Part shown: positions 25,603-34,261 of the stretch, piece by piece | Layout of the letters: each line of letters begins with the position of its first letter | Position numbering within the stretch: position 1 is the stretch's first letter | Assembly (NCBI GenBank): GCA_964416425.1 | Contig: CAYQEC010000001.1 | Span: 155,647 to 219,646, forward strand | Reading direction: 5' to 3' | Origin: CAYQEC01 sp964416425 | GTDB lineage: Bacteria > Actinomycetota > Acidimicrobiia > Spongiisociales > UBA5794 | DNA length: 64,000 nt | Translations under genes and position numbers: made by a program | Notes under the pieces: model-generated | Databases searched by the model: none | What the model saw: only the letters and a program-made list of their open reading frames with translations | What the model was told of the DNA's origin: nothing

Positions 25603-27231
25603 CTACTCGCCGTCGCCGGGCGCCTCGACCTTGGCGAACAGCGGCACTGGTTCGCCGAGGGTGGTACCCGGGGTCACGGCCCGCCGCTCCCAGGCCGGCT
25701 GGCGTTCGGGAACGTCGAGCCCCAGCGTGGCAAAGACCCGGCGGGAGGTGACCGGCAGGTAGGGGGCGAACCCGGCCGCCAGGCCGGCGATCGCCTGGAT
25801 CGCCACGAACAGGGTGGTGCCGGTCCGCTCCAGGTCGGTCTTGGCCGTCTTCCACGGCTCCCGCTCCGACAGGTACTGGTTGGCGGCCTGGGCCCCTCCG
25901 AGCACGGCGCCCAGCCCGGCCCGGAGCTGCACGGCTCCGATGTACTCCCCCGCCGCCGTGAGGGCGGCGTCAACCGCCTCGAGCGCGGCCCGGTCCACCT
26001 CGTCCTGCGGTCCCGCCTCGGGCACGACCCCGACGAAGTAGCGGTGGGTCATCGCCACCACCCGGTTGACGAGGTTGCCCCAGGTGGCGACCAGCTCGTC
26101 GTTGATGCGCCGCACCAGCTCGGCTTCGGTGATGTCGACGTCGGAGGTCTCGGGGAGGTTGGCGGCGAGGGCGTAGCGCAGGGCATCGGGCTCGTAGCGC
26201 TCCAGGGCGTCCCCGATGGTGAGGCCGACCCCGCGGCTGGCCGAGGCCTTGCCGCCCTTGAAGGTCACGTACTGGTTGGCGGGCACGTCGGTGGGCAGCT
26301 CGAGCCCGCCGTAGCCCATCAGCATCGCCGGCCAGATGATGGTGTGGAAGGGGATGTTGTCCTTCCCGATGAAGTAGTAGTGGGCGGAGGCGGGGTTCTC
26401 CCACCACTGGCGCCAGGCCTCGGGCCGGCCGGCGTCCTGCGCCCACTCCTTGGAGGCGGACAGGTAGCCGATCACGGCGTCGAACCAGACGTAGATCTTC
26501 TTGCCGGGACCGAGATCGTCCACCGGGATGTCGACGCCCCAGTCGATGTCGCGGGTGATCGCCCGGTCGTGCAGGCCCTCCGCGATCCAGCCGAGCGAGA
26601 AGTTGAGGACGTGCTTGCGCCACCCGGTCCGGCTCTCCAGCCACTGCTCGAGCCGGTCCGAGAAGTCGGAGAGCCGGAGGTAGAAGTGCTCGGTGGCGCG
26701 GGGCTGGGGGGTGGCCCCGCTGAGGCGGGAGCGGGGATCGACGAGGTCGATCGGATCAAGGGTGCGGCCGCAGTTCTCGCACTGGTCGCCGCGGGCGTGT
26801 TCGTAGCCGCAGTGGGGGCACGTCCCCTCCACGTAGCGGTCGGGCAGGAAGCGCCCCGCCTCGGGATCGAAGAACTGATCGGAGGACCGCTTGTCGATGT
26901 AGCCGTTCTCGAGGAGGCGGAGGAACAGGTCCTGGGTGACGGCGTGGTGGTTGGGGGTCCCGGTGGAGGTGAAGAGATCCCAGTCGAGCGCCAGGGCGTC
27001 CCATTGTTCGAGGAACTGGTGGTGGTAGCGGTCGACGATGTCCTGCGGCTCGACCCCCTCGTCCTCCGCCCGCACCGTGATGGGGGTGCCGTGCACGTCC
27101 GAGCCGGACACCATGAGGACCCGGTTGCCGATCGCCCGGTGGTAGCGCGCGAAGATATCCGCCGGCAGGTAAGCGCCGGCGAGGTGTCCCAGGTGGCGCG
27201 GGCCGCTGGCATACGGCCAGGCCACAGCCAC
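25603..27231 (-). CDS. metG: Methionine-tRNA ligase
   Basis: A class I aminoacyl-tRNA synthetase of about 542 residues. The HIGH-type motif reads HLGHLAG in PYASGPRHLGHLAGAYLPAD. A zinc knuckle is formed by CPHCG and CENCG. The KMSKS loop is degenerate, KGGKASASRGVGL, keeping the first Lys but not the second. The anticodon-binding helical domain follows; there is no C-terminal EMAP-like domain. GTG at 27231 is chosen because GGAG lies seven bases upstream and it starts just before the conserved VAWPYA; an upstream ATG at 27327 would add an unlikely tail. It diverges from the AbrB-like gene. Confidence 0.94.
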   Translation of the reverse strand: MAVAWPYASGPRHLGHLAGAYLPADIFARYHRAIGNRVLMVSGSDVHGTPITVRAEDEGVEPQDIVDRYHHQFLEQWDALALDWDLFTSTGTPNHHAVTQDLFLRLLENGYIDKRSSDQFFDPEAGRFLPDRYVEGTCPHCGYEHARGDQCENCGRTLDPIDLVDPRSRLSGATPQPRATEHFYLRLSDFSDRLEQWLESRTGWRKHVLNFSLGWIAEGLHDRAITRDIDWGVDIPVDDLGPGKKIYVWFDAVIGYLSASKEWAQDAGRPEAWRQWWENPASAHYYFIGKDNIPFHTIIWPAMLMGYGGLELPTDVPANQYVTFKGGKASASRGVGLTIGDALERYEPDALRYALAANLPETSDVDITEAELVRRINDELVATWGNLVNRVVAMTHRYFVGVVPEAGPQDEVDRAALEAVDAALTAAGEYIGAVQLRAGLGAVLGGAQAANQYLSEREPWKTAKTDLERTGTTLFVAIQAIAGLAAGFAPYLPVTSRRVFATLGLDVPERQPAWERRAVTPGTTLGEPVPLFAKVEAPGDGE

Positions 27232-27397
27232 CAGGATGCTCCGGGAGTCAGCGCGCGAGTCGTCCAAGGACGGCGATGGTACCAGTCGGGGGAACCGACA
27301 CTCCGTCGGTTCGCTGACCGGGTACACTGCCCCCTGCAGATGGACACCGGCCGGCGGGGACGAGGCCGAAATCGGTCACCAAATGGAGGTACCCGCC

Positions 27398-27631
27398 TTG
27401 GACACCGGCATGGTGCGCAAGATCGACGACCTGGGTCGGATCGTGATTCCGGCTGAGACCCGTCGACTTTTCAACATTCGTGAGGGGGATGAACTGGCGA
27501 TTTCCGTGGATGATGACTCGATCATCATTCGCAAGCTCGAAGCCACGTGCGTGTTCTGTGGCTCGACCAAGGATGTCAGCCCCTTCAAGGGACGCGGCGT
27601 CTGCGCCGTGTGCCACGGCGAGCTGAGCTGA
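27398..27631 (+). CDS. AbrB/SpoVT-like DNA-binding protein with C-terminal zinc knuckle
   Basis: A 77-residue transcription factor. Residues about 4-48 are an AbrB swapped-hairpin domain (GMVRKIDDLGRIVIPAETRR, then EGDELAISVDDDSIIIRK). Instead of the usual AbrB dimerisation tail it ends with two CxxC pairs, CVFCG and CAVCHG, likely a zinc ribbon. A TTG at 27398 lies eight bases after GGAGG (27385-27389) and is the preferred start; ATG at 27383 and ATG at 27410 are alternatives. It diverges from metG. AbrB proteins regulate growth-phase genes in Bacillus; the target here is unknown. Confidence 0.88.
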   Translation: MDTGMVRKIDDLGRIVIPAETRRLFNIREGDELAISVDDDSIIIRKLEATCVFCGSTKDVSPFKGRGVCAVCHGELS

Positions 27632-27636
27632 GCCAG

Positions 27637-28485
27637 TCAGGCGCCGGGCTCGGCCCGACCCCTGGACGCCAGTACCCGCTCGTAGAGTTCGCGTCGTCGT
27701 AGCCCGGTCGTCATGGCGACCTGCCGTACCGCCTCGGTCATCGAGGCCCCTGCGGCGATGACTTCCTCGGCCGCTTCGACTGCCGCCGCCCAGTTCGGGG
27801 GGGCGGCAGTGGCTCCGCCGATGACGAGGGTGAACTCGCCGCGGGCGGCTTCGTCGGAACTCCACCGCGCCGCACCCTCGCCGAGCGTGCCTCGCCACAG
27901 CTCCTCGAACTGCTTGGTGAGTTCGCGGGCCACCACGATCTCACGGTCGGGATCGAGCGCCGCGGCGAGGTCGGAGAGGTCGCGGCCGACCCGCGCCGTC
28001 GCCGCGAAGAGCACGGTGGTGCGGCGTTCCGTCGCCAGCTCGGCAAGCCGCTCCGCCCGGGCCGATCCCCGCCGCGGCAGGAAGCCCTCGAACACGAAGC
28101 GGTCGCTCGGCAGGCCGGAGACGGCGAGGGCGGCGGTGACCGCGCTCGGCCCGGGGACGACGCTCACCTCGGCGCCGGCATCGAGCGCCGCCCGCACCGC
28201 CACCAATCCGGGGTCGGAGATTCCGGGCGTCCCGGCGTCGGTGACGAGGGCGACGGTGGCGCCACTGGCGAGCCACTCCGACAACTCGGCGGCCCGCCGC
28301 TGCTCGTTGCCGACGAAGAAGGAACGCAGCGGCCGCGACACCCCGAGGCTCTCCAGCAGTCGCCGCGAACGGCGGGTGTCCTCGGCGTAGACCACGTCGG
28401 CGGCGGCGAGCGCCTCCCGGAGCCGGGTCGAGACGTCGCCGAGGTTGCCGATCGGGGTGGCGCAGAGGATGAGGCGGCCGGTCAC
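27637..28485 (-). CDS. rsmI: 16S rRNA (cytidine1402-2'-O)-methyltransferase RsmI
   Basis: RsmI methylates the ribose of C1402 in the decoding centre. The 282-residue protein shows the tetrapyrrole-methylase fold motifs of the family: LILCATPIGNLGDVSTR, VYAEDTRRSRRLL, VALVTDAGTPGISDPG and VVPGPSAVTAALAVSGLP, then FEGFLPRRG. It converges on the AbrB-like gene with 5 bp between the stops. The DUF192 gene lies 4 bp upstream on the same strand, so the two are probably cotranscribed. Confidence 0.96.
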   Translation of the reverse strand: MTGRLILCATPIGNLGDVSTRLREALAAADVVYAEDTRRSRRLLESLGVSRPLRSFFVGNEQRRAAELSEWLASGATVALVTDAGTPGISDPGLVAVRAALDAGAEVSVVPGPSAVTAALAVSGLPSDRFVFEGFLPRRGSARAERLAELATERRTTVLFAATARVGRDLSDLAAALDPDREIVVARELTKQFEELWRGTLGEGAARWSSDEAARGEFTLVIGGATAAPPNWAAAVEAAEEVIAAGASMTEAVRQVAMTTGLRRRELYERVLASRGRAEPGA

Positions 28486-28489
28486 GGGG

Positions 28490-28816
28490 TCAGGATAGGG
28501 AGCGGCGGCCCATCAGCCGCTCCCCCACCGCCGGGACCGGATGCCCGGCCGGGAGCTCGAGCACCCAGGTCGCCGCCGGGAACACGAGGACCCGGCGCGG
28601 GTCGAGGCATCCCACTCCGGTGACGGCACCGGCCCGGTCGATCATCACGATTTCGAGCCGGTCCCGCAGCCCGAAGCCGTGGACGCTTCGGGTCCGCAGC
28701 AGCAGGGCCGGCTCCCGGCCCCGGCTGCGCCTGCCTCGCAGGCCGCGCCAGCGGGCCGCCACCCCGGCGGCGAGTCGGAGCGGAGGTGACGTCCAGCCCG
28801 ACGCCAATGACTGCAA
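28490..28816 (-). CDS. DUF192-like small protein
   Basis: About 108 residues with the DUF192 pattern: RGLRGRRS near the start, LLRTRSVHGFGLRDRLEIVM in the centre (family form: R-S-V-H-x-F-G-M), the aspartate-containing turn IDRAGAV, and VLELPAGHPVPAVGERL at the end. The function of DUF192 is unknown. Start choice is uncertain: TTG at 28816 or TTG at 28807 gives the right length, while an open frame to 29017 would run over the bL37 gene on the other strand. No signal peptide is evident from these starts. Confidence 0.6.
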   Translation of the reverse strand: MQSLASGWTSPPLRLAAGVAARWRGLRGRRSRGREPALLLRTRSVHGFGLRDRLEIVMIDRAGAVTGVGCLDPRRVLVFPAATWVLELPAGHPVPAVGERLMGRRSLS

Positions 28817-28852
28817 CGTGACGTTTTCGGCCGGCCGCGCCCGTGACCGTGG

Positions 28853-28858
28853 TACCCT
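28853..28858 (+). promoter_or_regulatory. Possible -10 box for a near-leaderless bL37 mRNA
   Basis: TACCCT ends 10 bp before the bL37 ATG, so transcription would begin within a few bases of the start codon. There is no ribosome binding site in that gap. Leaderless genes are common in actinobacteria. No clear -35 box is seen. Confidence 0.3.
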
Positions 28859-28868
28859 CCCGTCCGCA

Positions 28869-28952
28869 ATGGCAACCAAGAAGAAGCGCAAGCTGCGCGC
28901 CCGCCGCTCCAAGGCCAACCACGGCCGTCGCCCCAACGCCGGCCGCGGCTGA
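28869..28952 (+). CDS. 50S ribosomal protein bL37 (27 residues)
   Basis: A 27-residue, strongly basic peptide: MATKKKRKLRARR, then SKANHGRRPNAGRG. It matches the actinobacterial bL37 pattern, where a Lys/Arg-rich start is followed by ANHGKRPNA; bL37 was found by cryo-EM of the mycobacterial large subunit. The gene is easy to miss because of its size. It has no ribosome binding site and a possible TACCCT -10 box just upstream. It lies head to head with the DUF192 gene. The match at the C-terminal half is close, and the basic composition fits rRNA binding. Confidence 0.85.
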   Translation: MATKKKRKLRARRSKANHGRRPNAGRG

Positions 28953-29056
28953 GCCGCGCCGAGGCTCTCTCCCCTTCCCGTTTTGTCGCCGCCGGTGGTC
29001 GTGACGCGTCCCGTCATGCCGCCGACCGTATCCGGCGGGGCCTGCGGGGAGAAGAC

Positions 29057-30388
29057 CTACGGCACGATCATCTGCGACCGGACCGCCGCCCCGAGGGTGC
29101 GATCGGTGGCGGCGACCATGACCAACCCGTCGCCGATACGGTTGATGAAGGCGTAGCCGTTGCCCTCGTCGAAGAGGAGCCCGCCGCCGAAGTCGACCCC
29201 GGCACCGGCGCCCATCACGGACCGGACGTGCTCGACGAGGGCTTGGGCGAGTTCGACGGCATCCTCCTCGGAGTCGCCCCGGTAGGCGACCGCGAAGGCC
29301 ACGTCGTCGGCGTCGAAGAGGACCTGGTAGGCGTCCCCGCCCCACCCGTCGACGGCTTGGGTGAGCACGCCGGGCGAGACGGTGTCCATGAGCAGCAGCC
29401 GGAAGCCGAGCTCGCCGAAGCTGGATTCCTCGTGAGTGGTGTAGCCGTCGACGGCCAGACCGAGCGGGGGCACGGTGCGGATGGTCTCGCCGGCCTGGTA
29501 GCGCTCCGGATGGAGGATGTTCTCGGTGGAGGTCGGCGGCGCCGCGTAGGCCTGGTCCACCGCGGCGATGCCGCCGGTGGCGACGAGCTGCCCGACGAAG
29601 GATTCCCCCGCCTCGTAGGGGAAGAAGAGGCTGGAGACCACCCAGTCCGGGGCCGACGCCAGCACCGAGGAATCGACCTGCATCGCTTCGACCGCCAGCT
29701 CGAGCTGATCGGCGAGCGGCAGGTCCTGGATGTAAACGTACTGGAAGTAGGTGGCGTCTCCCTCGACGAGCGCCTGGAGGGCGTTCACCTCGTCGAACCG
29801 CTCTTCGTCGACCAGCTCGTCGAGGGTGTCGGAGAAAGCGAAGTGTTGATCGCCGAGGGCGTGGACCAGCTCGTGGATCACGGTGGAACGATCGACCACG
29901 CTGAGGTCGTCGCGGTCGCCGCCCACCACCAGCTCGCCGCTGTCGCCGTCGTAGAAGCCGGCGACCTGCTCGGTGTAGAGATCGAGGTAGAGCTGCTCCA
30001 GATCGACCCCCGGGTCGAGGATGCCGAGGAGCCGGAACACTCTGGCGTCGACCCCCAGCCCCTCCGAGTCGAGCTCGTCCTCCAGGTCTGCTCGCACCCG
30101 GGCGGCGAAGGCGTCGCCGCCGAGGATGGTCACGTCGGGTTCGTCGATGAACGAAAGCCCGCGCAACTCCTCGGTCTGGTCGACGAGGTCGGCGATCTCG
30201 CCACGGAGCCGCGAGATGACGTCGTCGGAGACGTTGGGGTCGTCCGGCGTGGTCGTGGTGGTGGTCGTGGAGGTCGTCGCAGCCGGCGTGCTGGTGGTGA
30301 CGGCGCCCCCCGAGGTGCAGGCGGGGAGCACCGTCGCCACGACGGCGACGAGTACGAGCCAGCGGCGGGGGCGGGAGGTTCCGGCCAT
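29057..30388 (-). CDS. Putative zinc metallopeptidase lipoprotein
   Basis: A 443-residue exported lipoprotein. The signal ends in the lipobox LPAC (Cys near residue 24), followed by a Thr/Ser-rich linker of about 25 residues that probably spans the cell wall. The central domain holds HELVH in STVIHELVHALGDQHF, a HExxH zinc site, and a likely third ligand in LVEGDATYFQY about 45 residues later, the gluzincin arrangement. I know no characterised homologue, so the substrate is unknown. The gene stands alone between bL37 and glgC. A long open frame antisense to it was judged a GC artefact. Confidence 0.8.
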   Translation of the reverse strand: MAGTSRPRRWLVLVAVVATVLPACTSGGAVTTSTPAATTSTTTTTTTPDDPNVSDDVISRLRGEIADLVDQTEELRGLSFIDEPDVTILGGDAFAARVRADLEDELDSEGLGVDARVFRLLGILDPGVDLEQLYLDLYTEQVAGFYDGDSGELVVGGDRDDLSVVDRSTVIHELVHALGDQHFAFSDTLDELVDEERFDEVNALQALVEGDATYFQYVYIQDLPLADQLELAVEAMQVDSSVLASAPDWVVSSLFFPYEAGESFVGQLVATGGIAAVDQAYAAPPTSTENILHPERYQAGETIRTVPPLGLAVDGYTTHEESSFGELGFRLLLMDTVSPGVLTQAVDGWGGDAYQVLFDADDVAFAVAYRGDSEEDAVELAQALVEHVRSVMGAGAGVDFGGGLLFDEGNGYAFINRIGDGLVMVAATDRTLGAAVRSQMIVP

Positions 30389-30439
30389 TCGGGGCGTCAG
30401 GGTACCGCCGGCTCCGCCTTGTGCCGCGCCTCTCGACGG

Positions 30440-31678
30440 CTACGGCGCGACGACCTCACCCTTGCCCACCACGACCACACCGGAGTCGGTCACCGTGAAG
30501 CGGGCCCGATCCCGCACCGGGTCGACCCCGACACTGGCGCCGTCGAGCACCTGCACGTTCTTGTCGAGGATGGCGTGCCTGACGACGGCGTGACGGCCGA
30601 CGACGACGCCGTCGAGCAGCACGGAGTCCTCGACCTGGGAGAACGAGTGGAGCCGCACCCGGGACGAGAGGATGGAGCGGAGGGCGGTGCCTCCCGACAC
30701 GATCACACCCGAGCCGACGACCGATTCGATCGCCGAACCGCGGCGGGCGTCGACGTCGAAGACGAACTTGGCGGGCGGCAACGAGGGGAGGTAGGTGTAG
30801 ATGGGCCAGCGGTCGTTGTAGAAGCTGAAGATCGGGTCGACCGAGATGATGTCCATGCTCGCCTGGTAATAGCTGTCGAGGGTCCCGACGTCCCGCCAGT
30901 ACCCCCGCTCCCGCTCGGCCTGGCCCGGGATGTCGTTGTCTAGGAAGTCGTAGACGTAGGCGGCTCCCTGGGCGACGAGGGCCGGGATGACGTCCCCGCC
31001 GACGTCGTGGCGGGAGCCGTCCCCGGCGTCGGCGTCGACGGTCACGATGTCGCGCAGCACGGCGGCGTCGAAGATGTAGTTCCCCATCGACACGAAGGCG
31101 CTGGCGGGGTCGTCCGGCAGCGGCTTGGGGTGGGCCGGTTTCTCGGTGAAGGAGAGGATGCGGTGGGAGCGGTCGGCTTCGATGACACCGAAGGAGCTCG
31201 CCTCGGCGACGGGCACCCGGATACCGCCGACGGTGACCCCGGCCCCGGTCTCGAAGTGCTGGGCGAGCATCTGACGCGGGTCCATTCGGTAGATGTGGTC
31301 GGCGCCGACCACCATCACGTGATCCGGCGCCTCGTCGGTGAGGATGTTGAGGTTCTGGTAGATAGCGTCGGCCGAGCCGGCGAACCAGTGGGGGCCCCGC
31401 CGCATCTGGGCCGGGACCGGGGTGACGTAGTTGCCGAGCAGCGGTGACATCCGCCACGTGAGCGAGAGGTGGCGGTCGAGGCTGTGGCTCTTGTACTGGG
31501 TGAGCACCGCGATCCGGCGGATGCCCCCGTTCACCAGGTTGGAGAGGGCGAAGTCGATGAGCCGGTAGATGCCACCGAAGGGGACCGCCGGCTTCGACCG
31601 GTCGCGGGTGAGGGGGTAGAGGCGCTTGCCTTCACCCCCGGCGAGAACCATGGCGGTCACCTTGGCGTCAGCGCTCAT
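30440..31678 (-). CDS. glgC: Glucose-1-phosphate adenylyltransferase
   Basis: GlgC makes ADP-glucose, the donor for glycogen and, in actinobacteria, for some alpha-glucans via maltose-1-phosphate. The 412-residue protein has AGGEGKRLYPLTRDRSKPAV, GGIYRLIDFALSNLVNGGI, the catalytic region VVGADHIYRMD, SFTEKPAHPKPLPDDP and the beta-helix C-terminus. No glgA or glgM is adjacent. It diverges from the nitroreductase-like gene with about 68 bp between the starts. Confidence 0.95.
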   Translation of the reverse strand: MSADAKVTAMVLAGGEGKRLYPLTRDRSKPAVPFGGIYRLIDFALSNLVNGGIRRIAVLTQYKSHSLDRHLSLTWRMSPLLGNYVTPVPAQMRRGPHWFAGSADAIYQNLNILTDEAPDHVMVVGADHIYRMDPRQMLAQHFETGAGVTVGGIRVPVAEASSFGVIEADRSHRILSFTEKPAHPKPLPDDPASAFVSMGNYIFDAAVLRDIVTVDADAGDGSRHDVGGDVIPALVAQGAAYVYDFLDNDIPGQAERERGYWRDVGTLDSYYQASMDIISVDPIFSFYNDRWPIYTYLPSLPPAKFVFDVDARRGSAIESVVGSGVIVSGGTALRSILSSRVRLHSFSQVEDSVLLDGVVVGRHAVVRHAILDKNVQVLDGASVGVDPVRDRARFTVTDSGVVVVGKGEVVAP

Positions 31679-31746
31679 CGTCGAGAATGTACCACCAGAA
31701 AGGCGGCCCCGGCTCCGGGGCAGGCCGGGGCGATAACATCGGTTGA

Positions 31747-32229
31747 ATGGGTATGGGCAACGAGTTCAACTTCCGCCAGAAGCCCCGCGGCCTTTTCAAG
31801 TGGCTGCTGCACGCCCCGGTGTGGATCTTCCGGGCCCGCCTCGGCTTCCTGCTCGGACGGCGGATCGTGATGCTGGAGCATCGCGGCCGCAAGAGCGGGC
31901 GCCTGCGCCGGACCCCACTCGAGACCGTGCATCGGCAAGGTGACACCTACGTCCTGTGTTCCGGCACCGGCCGGAAGGCCGACTGGTATCGCAACCTCCA
32001 GGCCCACCCGGCCGAGGCCCTCTGGGTCGGGGCGAAGCGGTTCCCGGTCGCCCAGCGCTTCCTCGACGACACGGAGGCGGCGGCGGCATTCGCCACCTAC
32101 GAGGCGGCGCATCCCAAGGCGGCCGGGCGCCTCACCGAGATGATGAGGGTGTCCTACGACGGGGCCGACGCCGGCCGCGTCGCCATGGTGGCGCAGATCC
32201 CGGTGGTGGAGCTGACGCTGCAGCGGTAG
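31747..32229 (+). CDS. Nitroreductase-family deazaflavin-dependent oxidoreductase
   Basis: A 160-residue protein of the DDN (deazaflavin-dependent nitroreductase) split-barrel family. The family signature is RIVMLEHRGRKSGRLRRTPLE, where the GRKSG loop contacts cofactor F420, followed by YVLCSGTGRKADWYRNL and the NLQAHP element. It implies F420 use, frequent in actinobacteria. A hydrophobic N-terminal stretch (FKWLLHAPVWIFRARLGFLL) suggests membrane association, as in Ddn. Substrate unknown. ATG at 31747 or 31753 could start translation. Confidence 0.88.
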   Translation: MGMGNEFNFRQKPRGLFKWLLHAPVWIFRARLGFLLGRRIVMLEHRGRKSGRLRRTPLETVHRQGDTYVLCSGTGRKADWYRNLQAHPAEALWVGAKRFPVAQRFLDDTEAAAAFATYEAAHPKAAGRLTEMMRVSYDGADAGRVAMVAQIPVVELTLQR

Positions 32230-32237
32230 CGGGAGGC

Positions 32238-33110
32238 CTAGGGCGCCGCCGGATCGCGGTCGGAGGCACCCAGCCCGGCGGGCAGGGTGGGCCGCGAGGC
32301 GGATCGCCCGCCGGCCACTTCGACCACCTTGGCCGCCCCGAAGCCGAGGCCGAGCACCGCCGCTCCCCCGGCGGCGTCGAGCCAGAAGTGGTTGGCGGTC
32401 ACCACGATCACCCACAGCGTCAGCCACGGGTAGACGGTGATCGCCGCCCGTGACCAGCGGTGACCGAGCCGGTGGCGCAGCGCGAAGAACGCCCACGAGG
32501 CCCAGGCGAAGTGGAGCGAGGGCATGGCGGCGTACTGGTTGGAGATGCTCTGCATCGTGCCGGAGTCGAACGACCAGAGCCCGCCGATGGAGGCCAGGCT
32601 GTCGACGTAGTGGTACTGCCCGAGACAGGCCCCATAAGCGCCGCAGTCCGGAAGGAGCCGGGGTGGCATCAGCGGGTAGAGCACGTAGACGACCAGGGCG
32701 AGCCCGGTGGTGAACGCCAGCGTGTTGCGCCACAGCGGGTAGTCGGAGCCGAAACGGCGGTAGAGCCACACCAGTACCCCGGCCGTCACGACGAAGTGCA
32801 GCGTGCCGTAGAGGATGTCCCACAGCTGCATCAGTACCCGGGCGCCGGCGAAGGCAAACGTCAGCCCGCCGCCGGAGGAGCTGACGAACCAGCCTTGGAT
32901 CGTCGGCTCGTGGTAGAGCCCGAAGAAGCGCTCGATGTCGATGACCCTCCGGGCGTTGGCGAGGGCCTCGTCGGGAGAGACGGCCGCCGACCCGAAGTGG
33001 TTGCGGATGTACGAGTACACCAGGTAGAAGGCAAGGGCGTACAGCACCTCCCGCCACCACCACCTCCGGTTCGGCTCGGCGGCGGGGTACGTGTCGGGGC
33101 TGGGGATCAT
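32238..33110 (-). CDS. PAP2-superfamily membrane protein (PAP2_3 / inositol-phosphoceramide-synthase type)
   Basis: A 290-residue membrane protein with about six helices. The PAP2-type phosphatase motifs are reduced to the second, MPSLHFAWA, and the third, ANHFWLDAAGG, which is the pattern of the PAP2_3 group related to Aur1-like synthases. It may therefore transfer or remove a lipid-linked phosphate group, possibly on inositol lipids. Its ATG at 33110 overlaps the stop of the flippase-like gene upstream as ATGA, so the two are coupled and may handle the same lipid. A start further upstream at 33197 would run inside that gene and was rejected. Confidence 0.85.
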   Translation of the reverse strand: MIPSPDTYPAAEPNRRWWWREVLYALAFYLVYSYIRNHFGSAAVSPDEALANARRVIDIERFFGLYHEPTIQGWFVSSSGGGLTFAFAGARVLMQLWDILYGTLHFVVTAGVLVWLYRRFGSDYPLWRNTLAFTTGLALVVYVLYPLMPPRLLPDCGAYGACLGQYHYVDSLASIGGLWSFDSGTMQSISNQYAAMPSLHFAWASWAFFALRHRLGHRWSRAAITVYPWLTLWVIVVTANHFWLDAAGGAAVLGLGFGAAKVVEVAGGRSASRPTLPAGLGASDRDPAAP

Positions 33111-34099
33111 CCGACCGGTTCCCGGCCGAAGCGGCGGCGGGCGCCGAAGGCGTAGGACGGTGCCCCGAGCAGGCTGGTGACGGCGGTCATCGCCCACACG
33201 ACGAGGCCGAGGGCGATCGCCTGGGCCTGCAGCACCCCGACGCTACGGAGCAGCCAGACGAGCATGAACTCGCGGACGCCGAGTCCCGAGATCGACACCG
33301 GGAGGACCTGGGCGATGAGCACGGCCGGGAAGAAGGCCATCATGGCGGTGAGGCCGACGTTGATGCCGAGCGCCTGGGCCGTCATGAAGGCCGCCATCAC
33401 CAGCACGAGCTGGTAGACGAACCCGGCCCCGATCACCAGCAACATCGCCCGGGGACGGTGGCGGAGCCGGACGATCCCGAGGTGAATAGCGTCGATGAAC
33501 CGCTGCCAGCCTGCCCGGCCCGCGAACCGGCCGCCGAACCGCTTCACCGCGGCGGCGGTCAACAGCATCATCAGCAGCACCAGGGTGGTGGCGGCGATGA
33601 GCAGGGCGATCTTGGTCTGCGCCCCCAGGCCACGAAGCACCGGGTTGAGACCGAAGCCGAGCAGGGTGATGAGGGGAAGCACCACCCATCCGGTGAGCCG
33701 ATCGAGCACGACGCTTGCGAACGACGACGGCGAGTCCCCGGTGTCGCGGGCGAGGCGGGCCACCCGCACCACGTCCCCGCCGATGGTGGTGGGAAGGGCG
33801 TTGGAGAGGAACTGACCGGCGAGGAAGTGCGAGAGCAGCCGCCCGAAGCCGTCGTGCAGATCCAAGGCGCCGACGACCTGCCGCCACCGCACGGTGGAGA
33901 GCATGAAGCTGCCGATCAGCATGAGGGCGGCGCCCGCCATCCACGCCAGGCGCACCGTGGTCAGCCGCGGGATCACCCGGGAGGGAGAGAACTCGTCCCC
34001 GAGGCGCAGGAACAAGAACCAGAGCAGGCCGGAACTGAGCGCCACCCGAAGCGGCGTCGCCCAGTGCCTCCCGAAGCCCTCTCGAATCCGTATCGTCAC
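33107..34099 (-). CDS. Lysylphosphatidylglycerol synthase TM region / UPF0104 family membrane protein
   Basis: A 330-residue integral membrane protein with about eight helices and no soluble domain. It resembles the flippase-like part of MprF/AglD (UPF0104): SNALPTTIGGDVVRVARLAR is the family hallmark, with FPAVLIAQVLPVSISGLGVRE near the end. Such proteins are thought to move or help synthesise lipids. GTG at 34099 is preferred because GAGGG lies seven bases upstream. It is translationally coupled to the PAP2 gene, suggesting a shared lipid substrate. Confidence 0.88.
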   Translation of the reverse strand: MTIRIREGFGRHWATPLRVALSSGLLWFLFLRLGDEFSPSRVIPRLTTVRLAWMAGAALMLIGSFMLSTVRWRQVVGALDLHDGFGRLLSHFLAGQFLSNALPTTIGGDVVRVARLARDTGDSPSSFASVVLDRLTGWVVLPLITLLGFGLNPVLRGLGAQTKIALLIAATTLVLLMMLLTAAAVKRFGGRFAGRAGWQRFIDAIHLGIVRLRHRPRAMLLVIGAGFVYQLVLVMAAFMTAQALGINVGLTAMMAFFPAVLIAQVLPVSISGLGVREFMLVWLLRSVGVLQAQAIALGLVVWAMTAVTSLLGAPSYAFGARRRFGREPVG

Positions 34100-34261
34100 C
34101 GCACAGCCCTCTCGTCGTCTCCACGCCACGACAACGTCGGCCATGCGCCCGCGGGCCCGTCGCCCCTCTGCCCTGGGGGACCGATGGTATCTTCCACTCT
34201 ACCGGGCCTGCGACTTGTGCCACCTCGAATCACCTTCCCCGTGCGGCGCGTCGTGGCGAGA

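Noticed and set aside
27232..27327. A longer metG with ATG at 27327
   Set aside because: The extra 32 residues show no synthetase similarity and would reach into the promoter region of the AbrB-like gene. GTG at 27231 has a ribosome binding site.
29228..30943. A 571-codon plus-strand frame opposite the metallopeptidase and glgC genes
   Set aside because: The minus-strand genes have lipobox, HExxH and GlgC motifs; the opposite frame has only low-complexity charged sequence.
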